This document shows, piece by piece, positions 34,201-42,599 of a DNA stretch of 64,000 nucleotides (position 1 is the first letter of the stretch; the number at the start of each line of letters is the position of its first letter). The notes under the pieces were generated by a model. It did no database searches. It saw only the letters and a program-made list of their open reading frames with translations, and had not been told where the DNA came from. The stretch covers positions 1 to 64,000 of the IMG/VR virus record IMGVR_UViG_3300010403_000705; one strand, written 5' to 3'. Source of the stretch: a virus. The translations under genes were made by a program, and so were the position numbers.

Positions 34201-36357
34201 ATGACAAACTCATTAAATTTACAGGAAATTGATCAAGAACAAGCACTTAATCTAAGCAAGTTTTTTATTAGGTCGCAACAAAACATTTTTCTTTTTGGTC
34301 GACGTGGAGTCGGAAAACAGTTATGTTTAGAAACAGAGATACCAACTCCCACAGGTTTTATTAAATTAAAAGATCTTAAAGAAGGAGATCAATTATTTGA
34401 TGAAAAAGGTAATATATGTAATATAACAAAATTACATCCTATTAATTTATCTCCAGAAAGTTATAGAATAACATTTGATGATGGAACTATAGTGGACGCT
34501 TGTGCCGATCATTTATGGTTAACATGGGATAAGCGAGCCAGAAAAAATAAAAATTCTATACCGTATGTTAGAAGCACTAAAGAGATTCTTAATTCTTTAA
34601 GAATTAATAAAAACAAAAAGGCGAATCATTCCATACCTTGCTGTGAACCAATAAAATATTATTATTCTAGTTTACCAATAAATCCTTATGTGCTAGGGTG
34701 TTGGTTGGGTGATGGACAATCAAATACTGGCTCTATTGAATGTGCTGATTTGCAAATTTTAGAAGAAATTATAAAAGCTGGTTATTCAGTACATAAAACA
34801 AAACACAATCAAAGTAATAAGTCAAAGTCATTTAATTATAGAATAGGCGAGTTAATAAAAACAAAAAATTCAAAAATTGGTTTATTAAAAAAACAATTAC
34901 AAGAATTGCATTTGTTAAAAAATAAACATATACCTGACAAATATATGACCGCCTCATATGAACAAAGATTATCTTTACTTCAAGGATTACTTGACACCAA
35001 GGGTTGTTGTTTAAAAAATGGTCGTATTGAATATTCATCATCTTTACCTAAATTAGCTTATCAAGTTAAAGATTTAATATCTAGTTTAGGTATTAAATGT
35101 TCATTCTATTGCAATGAAAGTTGGTTAAATGGCAAAAAATGCAAAAATAGATATACAATATCTTTTATCACAAAAAAACCAATATTTAAATTACAAAAAA
35201 AACTGATAAATCTCAAGAAAAGTAAATATCAAGATAAAAGAAATACGCATAGATATATCATAAATATTGAAAGTATTAATCCTATCCCTATGAGATGTAT
35301 CACTGTTGATAGCTCATCTCGTTTATTTTTAATAACGAGAAGTTATATACCAACTCATAATACACATATCGCAATACAAGCTGCTCAAGAGTGTAATTAT
35401 AAAGTAAATTATATTAACTTGAGTGTTATTGAAAGACCAGATTTGGCGGGATATCCTGATATTAATTCGCCCGGTGATGTAATAAATTTTAAATCACCTT
35501 TTTTTTTACCACAATTAAATAGTAATTCTGTTTCAGATAGTATCATATTATTTGATGAAGTAGATAAAGCTCCACCAGAAGTAACAGCACCATTGTTAGA
35601 GATTTTACAGTTTAAAAAAATAAATGGGAAATCTATAAATGTAGTTGCATGTATTTTAACTGGTAACCTTGTTAATGAAAAAGCATATTCTAATTCTATA
35701 AATACTGCTCTCTTAGATAGAGGTGCTAAATATATACTATCGTTTAATTTCGAAAAATGGATTGATTGGGCGAAGAACAATAATGTTCATGATTTAATCT
35801 TAGGTTTCTTGAGAAGTAATCCTGAATTTGCTTGTGGAAATATTGAAGATTCTTGCTATGCTTCTCCATCTCCTAGAGGATGGACATTAGCATCGGATGC
35901 TTTGATTAAAGCAAAAGATCTAAAAATTGTCGATATCGATACTGTCACACAAATTATTTCTGGATTTATAGGTAACGAAGGTGGGCTGAGATTTAGAATT
36001 TGGTACGAACATTATCGTAAATTTGAGCCGATAGTACATTCTTTAATAGATTCTGGAACTCTTACTATAGATTTTGCATCCTTATCTCCAACAGAAAAAG
36101 TAGTATTTGTAATTACTGCCTGTTATTATGCAAAACAAAAAATGTTTTTAGAATCAATAAAAGGTAAGAATAAATTTTTACCACTGGAAAACCTTTGTAA
36201 ATTCTTAATTAACAGCAAAGTAGATTATGAAGTTCAGGTAATGGGACTATATAATTCTTTTGATTTTGCTATTATAGCAAAAAATAAATTATATGAGTGT
36301 AAGCAATTTTTTGAATTATTCACTAAAATAAGTGAAAACATTACTATCAAAAAATAA
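34201..36357 (+). CDS. MoxR-type AAA+ ATPase (copy 2) interrupted by an intein
   Basis: 718 residues: extein 1-39, intein 40-387, extein 388-718. Spliced, the host protein would be 370 residues, matching the 376-residue paralogue at 24641. The intein splits the Walker A motif exactly between Lys39 and Thr388 (GRRGVGK|THIAI). Walker B (LFDEVDKAPPE), TGNL and LLDRGAKY remain in the C-extein. The unspliced ATPase should be inactive, so splicing controls activity. No VWA gene follows this copy, which may share the VWA partner of copy 1. Confidence 0.92.
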   Translation: MTNSLNLQEIDQEQALNLSKFFIRSQQNIFLFGRRGVGKQLCLETEIPTPTGFIKLKDLKEGDQLFDEKGNICNITKLHPINLSPESYRITFDDGTIVDACADHLWLTWDKRARKNKNSIPYVRSTKEILNSLRINKNKKANHSIPCCEPIKYYYSSLPINPYVLGCWLGDGQSNTGSIECADLQILEEIIKAGYSVHKTKHNQSNKSKSFNYRIGELIKTKNSKIGLLKKQLQELHLLKNKHIPDKYMTASYEQRLSLLQGLLDTKGCCLKNGRIEYSSSLPKLAYQVKDLISSLGIKCSFYCNESWLNGKKCKNRYTISFITKKPIFKLQKKLINLKKSKYQDKRNTHRYIINIESINPIPMRCITVDSSSRLFLITRSYIPTHNTHIAIQAAQECNYKVNYINLSVIERPDLAGYPDINSPGDVINFKSPFFLPQLNSNSVSDSIILFDEVDKAPPEVTAPLLEILQFKKINGKSINVVACILTGNLVNEKAYSNSINTALLDRGAKYILSFNFEKWIDWAKNNNVHDLILGFLRSNPEFACGNIEDSCYASPSPRGWTLASDALIKAKDLKIVDIDTVTQIISGFIGNEGGLRFRIWYEHYRKFEPIVHSLIDSGTLTIDFASLSPTEKVVFVITACYYAKQKMFLESIKGKNKFLPLENLCKFLINSKVDYEVQVMGLYNSFDFAIIAKNKLYECKQFFELFTKISENITIKK
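34318..35361 (+). other. Class 3-type intein with LAGLIDADG homing endonuclease
   Basis: 348 residues beginning with Gln (QLCLETEIPTPTG), not Cys or Ser, and ending IPTHN before Thr. The three marks of class 3 inteins are visible: Trp two residues after the block B His (DHLW), Cys at block F position 4 (MRCITVD) and Thr before the final His-Asn (THN). Class 3 inteins splice through that internal Cys. The central part has LGCWLGDGQ and LLQGLLDTKG, degenerate LAGLIDADG motifs of a DOD homing endonuclease. Boundaries were set by alignment with the paralogous MoxR. Confidence 0.85.
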
Positions 36358-36368
36358 ATTGAGAATGT

Positions 36369-36761
36369 ATGAAAAAACTAATATTAATAATGATTTCTTT
36401 ATTATCTTATGGTTGTATGAAAAGTGATTGGGATAATGGTACCGATCAAAATGGTTTATGTCAAATACCCAATACATGGCATTATTGTAGTTATACTCTT
36501 ATTTCTAATTGTGGATGTGGTGAGTGGAGAGGTGCTAGTTATTTATGTGCACCAAATGTACAGGCAGCTATAGTTCTGCTTGGAAATGAATCTTCACTAA
36601 TGGGTGAGGGTTTTGGTACTTCGCCATTAAATATAAATTGTACAAATACAGGATATATCGGTCATCAACCTAAATATAAACCTCAAAATGAAGGGGATCA
36701 AAATCCGTACCCTGATCCCTTACCAGATTTTAACCCATCTAACACATGTCAGTGTGAATGA
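36369..36761 (+). CDS. Predicted lipoprotein
   Basis: 130 residues. Signal peptide with hydrophobic core and lipobox LSYGC (Cys16). The mature part has many Cys (CGCGEW and others) and a Pro/Asn-rich C-terminus (YPDPLPDFNPSN), suggesting disulfide bonds in an extracytoplasmic place. Role unknown; possible envelope or superinfection function. Confidence 0.7.
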   Translation: MKKLILIMISLLSYGCMKSDWDNGTDQNGLCQIPNTWHYCSYTLISNCGCGEWRGASYLCAPNVQAAIVLLGNESSLMGEGFGTSPLNINCTNTGYIGHQPKYKPQNEGDQNPYPDPLPDFNPSNTCQCE

Positions 36762-36762
36762 A

Positions 36763-37014
36763 ATGTCTAAAATAAAAGAAATAGAAGAATTTTTAAATAG
36801 AGAAAGTTCTATTTTGGAGCGTGGGAAAAGATATAAAGAAGATGTAGGTATTTTATTAGGCATGATTAATTATTTAAAAGTTCATATCAGTTATATGAAA
36901 CCTATTCCTACTTCCTCAGTTTCTACAGAAATTTCCTTAAAACTACTTCAAGAAATTAGAGCTTTAATTCATGAATATGATAAACTACCAATGGTATGTG
37001 AAAAAGGAAAGTAA
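36763..37014 (+). CDS. Small helical hypothetical protein
   Basis: 83 residues from ATG 36763, one base after the previous stop; the frame is open earlier inside the lipoprotein gene but those starts are unlikely. Charged, helical (IEEFLNRESSILERGKRYKE). Precedes the first Pnkp. Function unknown. Confidence 0.6.
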   Translation: MSKIKEIEEFLNRESSILERGKRYKEDVGILLGMINYLKVHISYMKPIPTSSVSTEISLKLLQEIRALIHEYDKLPMVCEKGK

Positions 37015-37023
37015 AATTTAAAT

Positions 37024-37956
37024 ATGTCTGTTACAATGGTTTGTGGGTATCCAGCTTCTGGTAAAAGCACGGTAACAAAAAGTTTGGCACATAATGGTGC
37101 CATTGTTCTAAATAGAGATACAGAAGGAGGTACAATTGCTGATTTACTTCCTAAATTAGAAGAGCATCTTAAAAATAAGAAAGATATAGTATTAGATAAT
37201 CTATTCCCAACAATAGAAAAGAGAAAACCTTTTATTGATTTGTGTAAAAAGTATAATACAGGTATTATATGTGAATTTGTAGATACTTCTATTGAAGATG
37301 CTCAATTTAATTTCATTCAAAGAATGATTTCAATTTCTGGAAAATTTCTTTCTCCAGAAGAAATTAAGAAAAGTAAACATCCTAATATTTTTCCGCCAAC
37401 AGTTTTTTTTAAATATAAAAAAGAATTTCAAAAACCTACCCTAGAAGAAGGTTTTGATAAAATTGATATAATAAAATTCACTCGTGTAGATGATACATCT
37501 TTTAATAACAAAGCTCTAATACTTGATTATGATGGTACTCTTCGTGAATGCGTTGGCGGTAATGATAAATTTCCGATTGACGTTTCTCACATTAAAATTA
37601 AAGATAAATGCAAAGATATTTTATTATCTTACAGAGATAATGGATATATTTTACTTGGTGTTAGTAATCAAAGTGGTGTACATAAAGGCGAGCTAACACA
37701 CGATAAATGTATACAATTATTCGACCATACCAATCAACAATTAGGATTAAATATTGAGTATAAATTTTGTCCTCATCAATCTACACCCATTTCTTGCTAT
37801 TGCAGAAAACCTATGATTGGCTTGGGTGTTGAATTTATAGTAAAATATAAATTGGATAGAAAAAAATGTATTATGGTTGGTGATATGACAACTGATGAAA
37901 CATTTGCTACGCGATGTGGATTTCAGTATGTAGATCAAGCTGATTTTTTTAAGTAA
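37024..37956 (+). CDS. Polynucleotide kinase/phosphatase-like protein (1), kinase plus HisB-like HAD
   Basis: 310 residues. N-terminal P-loop kinase: GYPASGKS (8-15) and DNLFPTIEKRKPF (lid/acceptor region). C-terminal HAD phosphatase with LDYDGTL (Asp168, Asp170), VSNQSGVHKG and MVGDMTTD, in the PNKP/HisB-like subfamily, including Cys and His residues (CPHQ....CYCRKP) that bind zinc in HisB phosphatases. Expected role: 5' phosphorylation and 3' dephosphorylation of nucleic acid ends before ligation. A T4-type enzyme follows at 38426. Confidence 0.88.
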   Translation: MSVTMVCGYPASGKSTVTKSLAHNGAIVLNRDTEGGTIADLLPKLEEHLKNKKDIVLDNLFPTIEKRKPFIDLCKKYNTGIICEFVDTSIEDAQFNFIQRMISISGKFLSPEEIKKSKHPNIFPPTVFFKYKKEFQKPTLEEGFDKIDIIKFTRVDDTSFNNKALILDYDGTLRECVGGNDKFPIDVSHIKIKDKCKDILLSYRDNGYILLGVSNQSGVHKGELTHDKCIQLFDHTNQQLGLNIEYKFCPHQSTPISCYCRKPMIGLGVEFIVKYKLDRKKCIMVGDMTTDETFATRCGFQYVDQADFFK

Positions 37957-37965
37957 GGATAAATT

Positions 37966-38349
37966 ATGGATAATTTTAAGAAATCTTATAGCTATAAAGA
38001 AAGTGATGAGTCGTTGGAGCCTGCTAGATTAGACTTAACAAAAGAATATGGCTTGCTAAGCTATTACGACAATAAATTCTATGGTCACAAAAATGGAGCA
38101 ACCAATATATATTCTTTTATATCTAGTGCTTTAGATAGTGGACAATGGGCGCTTCTTGACTTAGAATATACTCAAAAATTGATTAATGAACATTTTAAAT
38201 ATCTTTTCCTAAAAAAGAGATACTCGGAAGTTTTAATAGAATCTAAAAATGCTCTTCTTTATGATCATGAAGGGTTTTATCTAGGCGAGTTTAAATTCGA
38301 ATCATTAAGTGAAGTGAAAAGAGCTTTAGCAAATAAATCTTTTATTTAA
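37966..38349 (+). CDS. Hypothetical protein, penultimate-Phe C-terminus
   Basis: 127 residues between two Pnkp genes. No N-terminal Cys pair; alpha/beta with YGLLSYYDNKFYGHKNG. The tail KRALANKSFI has Phe as last-but-one residue, so it is placed, with less certainty, in the shared C-terminal family. Function unknown. Confidence 0.68.
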   Translation: MDNFKKSYSYKESDESLEPARLDLTKEYGLLSYYDNKFYGHKNGATNIYSFISSALDSGQWALLDLEYTQKLINEHFKYLFLKKRYSEVLIESKNALLYDHEGFYLGEFKFESLSEVKRALANKSFI

Positions 38350-38425
38350 TCAGTGTTTAGATATCTAGAATAGATTTGTTAAATTACATTTATTAGAAGA
38401 AATAATACTGTAAATAGGTTATGTG

Positions 38426-39385
38426 ATGTTAAAAGTTATTCTAACAGTTGGAATTCCTGGTTCTGGTAAATCAACATGGGCTAAATCTGAAATAGCAAAA
38501 GATCCTGCTAATTGGGTTAGGATTAATAATGATGATTTACGAGCTATGATGAATGGTTCTGTCTGGTCTTCTGATTATGAAAAAATAATTACTGATGTAC
38601 GCACTTATTTAATTCGTGATGCCTTGAAAAGAAATAAGAATGTTATTATTGATAATCTTAATCTCAATAAGCGACATTTTAATGACGTTTGTAACATTGC
38701 TAAATCTCTTAACAAGAATATTCAAATTTTTGAAAAAGAATTTTATATTGAACTTGAAGAAGCAATTACCAGAGACTCTAAAAGACAGGATAAAGCTTGT
38801 GTAGGAGCAGATGTCATTAAGAAATGGTGGAAAGATTCAGGCGGAAAGCAATTTAAATTCTTTAAGCCACGCGTACAAATTTTCACACAAGGATCATTAA
38901 CACAATCATTACATATTACTAGTCCAGTCTTTGACTCAAAGCTGCCAACAGCCATATTATGTGATTTGGATGGCACTTTAGCTCTTCTTAATGGTAGAAA
39001 TCCTTATGATGCTTCTGATTGTGATCTGAAGGATTTACCTAATATACCAGTTATAGAAACAGTATTAGCTCATTATAAAGCTGGCAAAAAAATAATTTTT
39101 TGTTCTGGTCGTGAAGATAAATATAGTGAAGAAACTATTAGATTTATCGAAAAATACTTACAAGATATAGATATAGATGGTAAAATTTGCAAACCAGAAT
39201 ACCAACTTTTTATGCGAAAAACTGGCGATTTCAGAAAAGATGCTCTTATTAAAGAAGAGATTTATGAATCTGAAATTAAGAATAAATACAATGTATTGTT
39301 GGTTTTGGATGATCGTACAAGTGTTGTAAATCTGTGGCGCAACCTAGGATTAGTTTGTTTTCAAGTAGCACCAGGTGATTTTTAA
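38426..39385 (+). CDS. pseT: T4 PseT-type polynucleotide kinase/3'-phosphatase (2)
   Basis: 319 residues from ATG 38426 (GTG 38423 also possible), near T4 Pnkp (301). Kinase: GIPGSGKST (9-17), DNLNLNKRH. Phosphatase: CDLDGTLALLNGR (Asp180, Asp182), IFCSGREDKY and LVLDDRTSVVNLWRNLGL, all as in T4 PseT. It heals cleaved tRNA ends (2',3'-cyclic phosphate and 5'-OH) for sealing by RNA ligase, the T4 answer to the PrrC anticodon nuclease. An RNA ligase 1 homologue lies 1.4 kb downstream. Confidence 0.95.
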   Translation: MLKVILTVGIPGSGKSTWAKSEIAKDPANWVRINNDDLRAMMNGSVWSSDYEKIITDVRTYLIRDALKRNKNVIIDNLNLNKRHFNDVCNIAKSLNKNIQIFEKEFYIELEEAITRDSKRQDKACVGADVIKKWWKDSGGKQFKFFKPRVQIFTQGSLTQSLHITSPVFDSKLPTAILCDLDGTLALLNGRNPYDASDCDLKDLPNIPVIETVLAHYKAGKKIIFCSGREDKYSEETIRFIEKYLQDIDIDGKICKPEYQLFMRKTGDFRKDALIKEEIYESEIKNKYNVLLVLDDRTSVVNLWRNLGLVCFQVAPGDF

Positions 39386-39402
39386 AATCCTATCAATAAT
39401 TT

Positions 39403-39440
39403 GTCATGGATGACATAATAAGAAGGTTATCATCCATGAC
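39403..39440 (+). promoter_or_regulatory. Hairpin enclosing the HNH ribosome-binding site
   Basis: GTCATGGATGA (39403-39413) is perfectly complementary to TCATCCATGAC (39430-39440). The loop holds AAGAAGG, and the right arm contains the ATG at 39436. Folding would hide the start codon and limit translation of the HNH gene, as known for some phage homing endonucleases. Confidence 0.7.
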
Positions 39441-40106
39441 AAATGAACTAGAAAAAACATTTTGCTGTTACATGCTACAGGAATAAAAAATAGAGAAATT
39501 GCACGTCAACTTAATGTTCATCATAATACCGTATCTTATTGGTTAAACAAGAATAGTCTACGAGCAAATTATTTTGGTCAATCAATTGATATTATTGATG
39601 ATGAATTTGCTCGTTGCAGAAAATGTTTTTTAATAAAATCATTAAAAGAATTTCAATTTGGGCGCAAAGGAAAAAAATACGAATATAGATTTTCATATTG
39701 TAATGAATGTCGCAAAAAACAGGTGTATTTAAATCTTAATGGAAATATAGAAAAATTTCTTATTGATCGATTTAATAGACTTAAACAAAGGGCAAAAAAA
39801 TTAAATATTCAGTGTGCTATTTCACAAAATGAGTTTGTTAAGCAGTACCATAATCAAAACGATCTATGTTTTTTTACTAATATTAAACTTATTTGTGAAG
39901 TAGGATCTAGATTACATCGTGATTCTTTATCAATTGATAAATTAATTCCAGAAAATGGATATTGTACTGGTAATGTAGTGTTTACGACCCATAGAATAAA
40001 TACATGCAAATGTGATCTCTCGTTAGAAGAAATCAAGCAATGGATGCCTACATGGTATAAAAAGATTTTTTCCTTTTTAGAAAAGAATAAAATGGATAAA
40101 TTATAA
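39436..40106 (+). CDS. HNH-type endonuclease with helix-turn-helix, apparent -1 frameshift near its start
   Basis: The open frame reaches 40106. HTH at the N-terminus (GIKNREIARQLNVHHNTVSYW), Cys pairs CRKC and CNEC, then an endonuclease-VII/HNH-like end (HRDSLSIDKLIPENGY, GNVVFTTHRIN). The frame has no good start: the only ribosome-binding site serves ATG 39436, which reads MTNELEK in another frame. One extra A in the run at 39452-39457 would join them into one protein. Otherwise translation could start at TTG 39462. Likely a free-standing homing endonuclease. Confidence 0.75.
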
Positions 40107-40241
40107 ATAATTGAAGTAAATGAATCTGCGGCAACTATAATTTTTATCCTTGCATTTATTGATATTATTTCTACTATAAAATGGTTATGTAAAAATAAAC
40201 CACCCGATATTTAAACTGAGGAAAAATAAATAAGAAATTGC

Positions 40242-40364
40242 ATGTATGTATTTGTAAAGGTAGAACCTAAGACACGTAATCATCATCTTTTAATTTGCCC
40301 ATTAAGTCCGTGGTCAGTGCGTAGAAGATATAGAAAGAGTAAAAATGAGTTGGACAGGTACTAA
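40242..40364 (+). CDS. Possible very small basic protein
   Basis: 40 codons (MYVFVKVEPKTRNHH...RRRYRKSKNELDRY, partly given) in the gap between the HNH gene and 40345, which it overlaps by 20 bases. GAGG lies 19 bases upstream, too far for a normal site. The sequence looks protein-like but may be chance. Confidence 0.3.
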   Translation: MYVFVKVEPKTRNHHLLICPLSPWSVRRRYRKSKNELDRY

Positions 40365-40803
40365 ATTTTATTGTATAAGATGCGGCTCCCATCTTGAAGA
40401 GGAACCGCTTCCAAACGAGCCTTTTTACAAGTGGGATTTTGATAATGAACAAGAATTCCAAAGCTATCTGTCTTCTGAAGATTATAGGTATAGTACTTGG
40501 TATCACCATAATTTTGGAGAATCAAATACTTATCATTGTACCAATAATGAATGTCCATGTAAAGAATATAATTCAATAGTATTGTTTCATCCTATAGGCA
40601 ATATTGGTACTCGGGCGGGCGAATCTTTGGCTTTTGGCATTCAGTCTAAAGTTGTAGATAATATTTTTTGCTTTATGTGCGGTAGCATTATCAATAAGGA
40701 CAAAATGTGTTGTATGGGCAAGAAATGTTGTTATACTTTTGATCATTGTTTAAATATTATTACTGTTCCAAAAATAGCTTTCGGAATAGGATTCATTAAA
40801 TGA
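40345..40803 (+). CDS. Protein with two zinc ribbons
   Basis: 152 residues. Cys pairs CIRC (about 11-14) and later CFMC with CCMGKKC (about 111-127), plus CTNNECPC in the middle, indicate two or more zinc sites. The rest is acidic and aromatic. It does not end in the penultimate-Phe signature. Precedes the RNA ligase gene; function unknown. Confidence 0.68.
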   Translation: MSWTGTKFYCIRCGSHLEEEPLPNEPFYKWDFDNEQEFQSYLSSEDYRYSTWYHHNFGESNTYHCTNNECPCKEYNSIVLFHPIGNIGTRAGESLAFGIQSKVVDNIFCFMCGSIINKDKMCCMGKKCCYTFDHCLNIITVPKIAFGIGFIK

Positions 40804-40817
40804 AAGCGTGTATTTAG

Positions 40818-42059
40818 ATGTTATTAGTTCAAGAATATTTACTAAATCATAGTTTTGGAGAGCTTGCAAAAAATTTTGGAGTATATGCATCCTTTTCTGC
40901 CTCCGGTCATAAATGGTCACTCAATTATGATCAGCTAGAATCTAAAGAAACAGATCCTTTAGCTCAAGAATGCCGTGGATTGATTTTATCAACTATCAAT
41001 GCCACTAATTTAATACTACATGCTACTATTAAAAATGATAAAGTATGTTATGATGATATTATCCCTGGTGAAACGGTTGTATTAGCTTGTCCGTTTTTTA
41101 GGTTTTTCAATTTTGGAATGGCATCGGCAGCTAATATTGATTTTATGGATAGTGAAACTGTTATCCAAACAAAATATGATGGTTCTTTAATTATTGTTTA
41201 TTTTGATCCATTTAAAAATTCTTGGTGTATTGCTACTAGAAGCTCGCCAGATGCTGACATATTAATGGATAATGGAATTTACACTTTTAGAACTTTATTC
41301 GAAAAAGCTGTTTTGGATAAATTCGAATGTTCATTTTCTGACATCACAGGTAGTTTTAATAAAAATAAAACGTATTGTTTTGAATTAATGACTCCTTATA
41401 ATAGAATTGTCGTAGATTATAAAAATAATGATGTAATTTTATTAGGAGTGAGGGATAATTCTTCTTTACAAGAAGAAGAGCCTTGGCGACATCTTTCAAA
41501 TGAAGATGATTTTCATATTGTTGCAAAAGAATACAAATTTAATAAATTAGAAGATATTATTAATTATATTAATTCTCAAGATCCCTCTGAGATGGAAGGG
41601 GTCGTAGTAAGAGATAAATATTTTAATAGAGTCAAAATTAAAAGTGCAGCTTATGTTTTGGCTCATAAAATGAAAGACCATATCTCATCTTCTCCTAGAA
41701 ATTGTTTAGAAGCTATTTTATTAGAGACTGATGATGATATGGTAGCACTATTACCTAATGAGGTGGCTAATAATTTATTAGAAATGAAAGAAAAAGTCAA
41801 AAAATTAATTATCGACTATGATAATTATTACCAAATTTTGCTAAATTGTGCTAATGCTATTAATAAAGGAGATAAGAAGACGTTTGCGTTAATGTTAGTA
41901 AAAAATAGTACATTTTTATGGACTGCTCCATTTTTCCAAATGTTTGATGGTAAAGCGTTCTCTATGAAGGATTTCATTTCTAAAAATAAGAAAAACGGAA
42001 CTTGGTCAAACTCTTTTTTAGATAAAATATTAGAAATTTTAAAATCTCAAAAAACTTGA
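40818..42059 (+). CDS. rnlA: T4 RNA ligase 1-like RNA ligase
   Basis: 413 residues (T4 Rnl1 is 374). Motif I TKYDGS with the adenylated Lys119, upstream ECRGLILS, downstream ELMTPYNRIV, EGVVVRD and VKIKSAAYV (motifs IIIa, IV, V). Rnl1 enzymes seal the anticodon loop of cleaved tRNA after PseT healing. The C-terminal helical domain is present. With the PseT homologue 1.4 kb upstream it forms the T4-type tRNA repair pair. Confidence 0.93.
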   Translation: MLLVQEYLLNHSFGELAKNFGVYASFSASGHKWSLNYDQLESKETDPLAQECRGLILSTINATNLILHATIKNDKVCYDDIIPGETVVLACPFFRFFNFGMASAANIDFMDSETVIQTKYDGSLIIVYFDPFKNSWCIATRSSPDADILMDNGIYTFRTLFEKAVLDKFECSFSDITGSFNKNKTYCFELMTPYNRIVVDYKNNDVILLGVRDNSSLQEEEPWRHLSNEDDFHIVAKEYKFNKLEDIINYINSQDPSEMEGVVVRDKYFNRVKIKSAAYVLAHKMKDHISSSPRNCLEAILLETDDDMVALLPNEVANNLLEMKEKVKKLIIDYDNYYQILLNCANAINKGDKKTFALMLVKNSTFLWTAPFFQMFDGKAFSMKDFISKNKKNGTWSNSFLDKILEILKSQKT

Positions 42060-42110
42060 TATAAAATATGTCAAGGTGACATATAATTTAAAACAATTAT
42101 GGAGGATCAT

Positions 42111-42494
42111 ATGTTATCATTATGGAAACAATTTGACTTTAATCAATTAGTAAATGATTTATTCAAAGAACCATTTTTTGACTCTTACTTACAGCCTGGT
42201 ATAGATCATCGAAAATCTGATGATGGTACGTTTATTTCAACAATAGATTTGCCTGGAGTATCAGAAGAAGATGTATCAGTAGAAGTGGCTGAGGGATGCG
42301 TTAGAATTAAAGGTACAAAAAAAACTAAAAACTCTTCATATTGTGTCTTGAAGTCTTTTTCGTTGCCTCAAGAATGCGATACAGATAAACTACAGGCGCA
42401 TCTTAAAGATGGTCTATTAACTTTAACTATGCCTAGCAAAGCATTGCCACCAGCTAGCGAGGTTAAAAGAATTCCTATCAATACTAGTAAGTAA
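42111..42494 (+). CDS. Small heat shock protein Hsp20
   Basis: 127 residues from ATG 42111, five bases after GGAGG (the upstream ATG 42099 overlaps that site). Alpha-crystallin domain: DLPGVSEEDVSVEV, VRIKGTKK, FSLPQECD, LKDGLLTLTMP; C-terminal I-P-I anchor motif (RIPINT). Hsp20 genes occur in several T4-like phages and may protect virion proteins during assembly. A terminator follows. Confidence 0.93.
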   Translation: MLSLWKQFDFNQLVNDLFKEPFFDSYLQPGIDHRKSDDGTFISTIDLPGVSEEDVSVEVAEGCVRIKGTKKTKNSSYCVLKSFSLPQECDTDKLQAHLKDGLLTLTMPSKALPPASEVKRIPINTSK

Positions 42495-42507
42495 TTATAA
42501 AAAGGTT

Positions 42508-42543
42508 AAATAAGCCGGATACATTAATGTATCCGGCTTATTT
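42508..42543 (+). terminator. Intrinsic terminator after hsp20
   Basis: Perfect 18-base arms: AAATAAGCCGGATACATT and AATGTATCCGGCTTATTT, with a GC-rich core and T-rich tail. Strongest hairpin in the window; ends the hsp20 transcript. Confidence 0.8.
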
Positions 42544-42599
42544 ATTTAAAGTATTTTCAAAAAGTGCTATAAATTAATATATCTAGTATCGATATATAA

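Noticed and set aside
40107-40241. Hydrophobic 34-codon frame after the HNH gene
   Set aside because: No ATG, GTG or TTG start at a plausible place; cannot be supported as a gene.
42056-42087. Promoter with operator-like TGTCAAGGTGACA before hsp20
   Set aside because: A TATAAT is present but the possible -35 is 20 bases away; the short inverted repeat may be chance.
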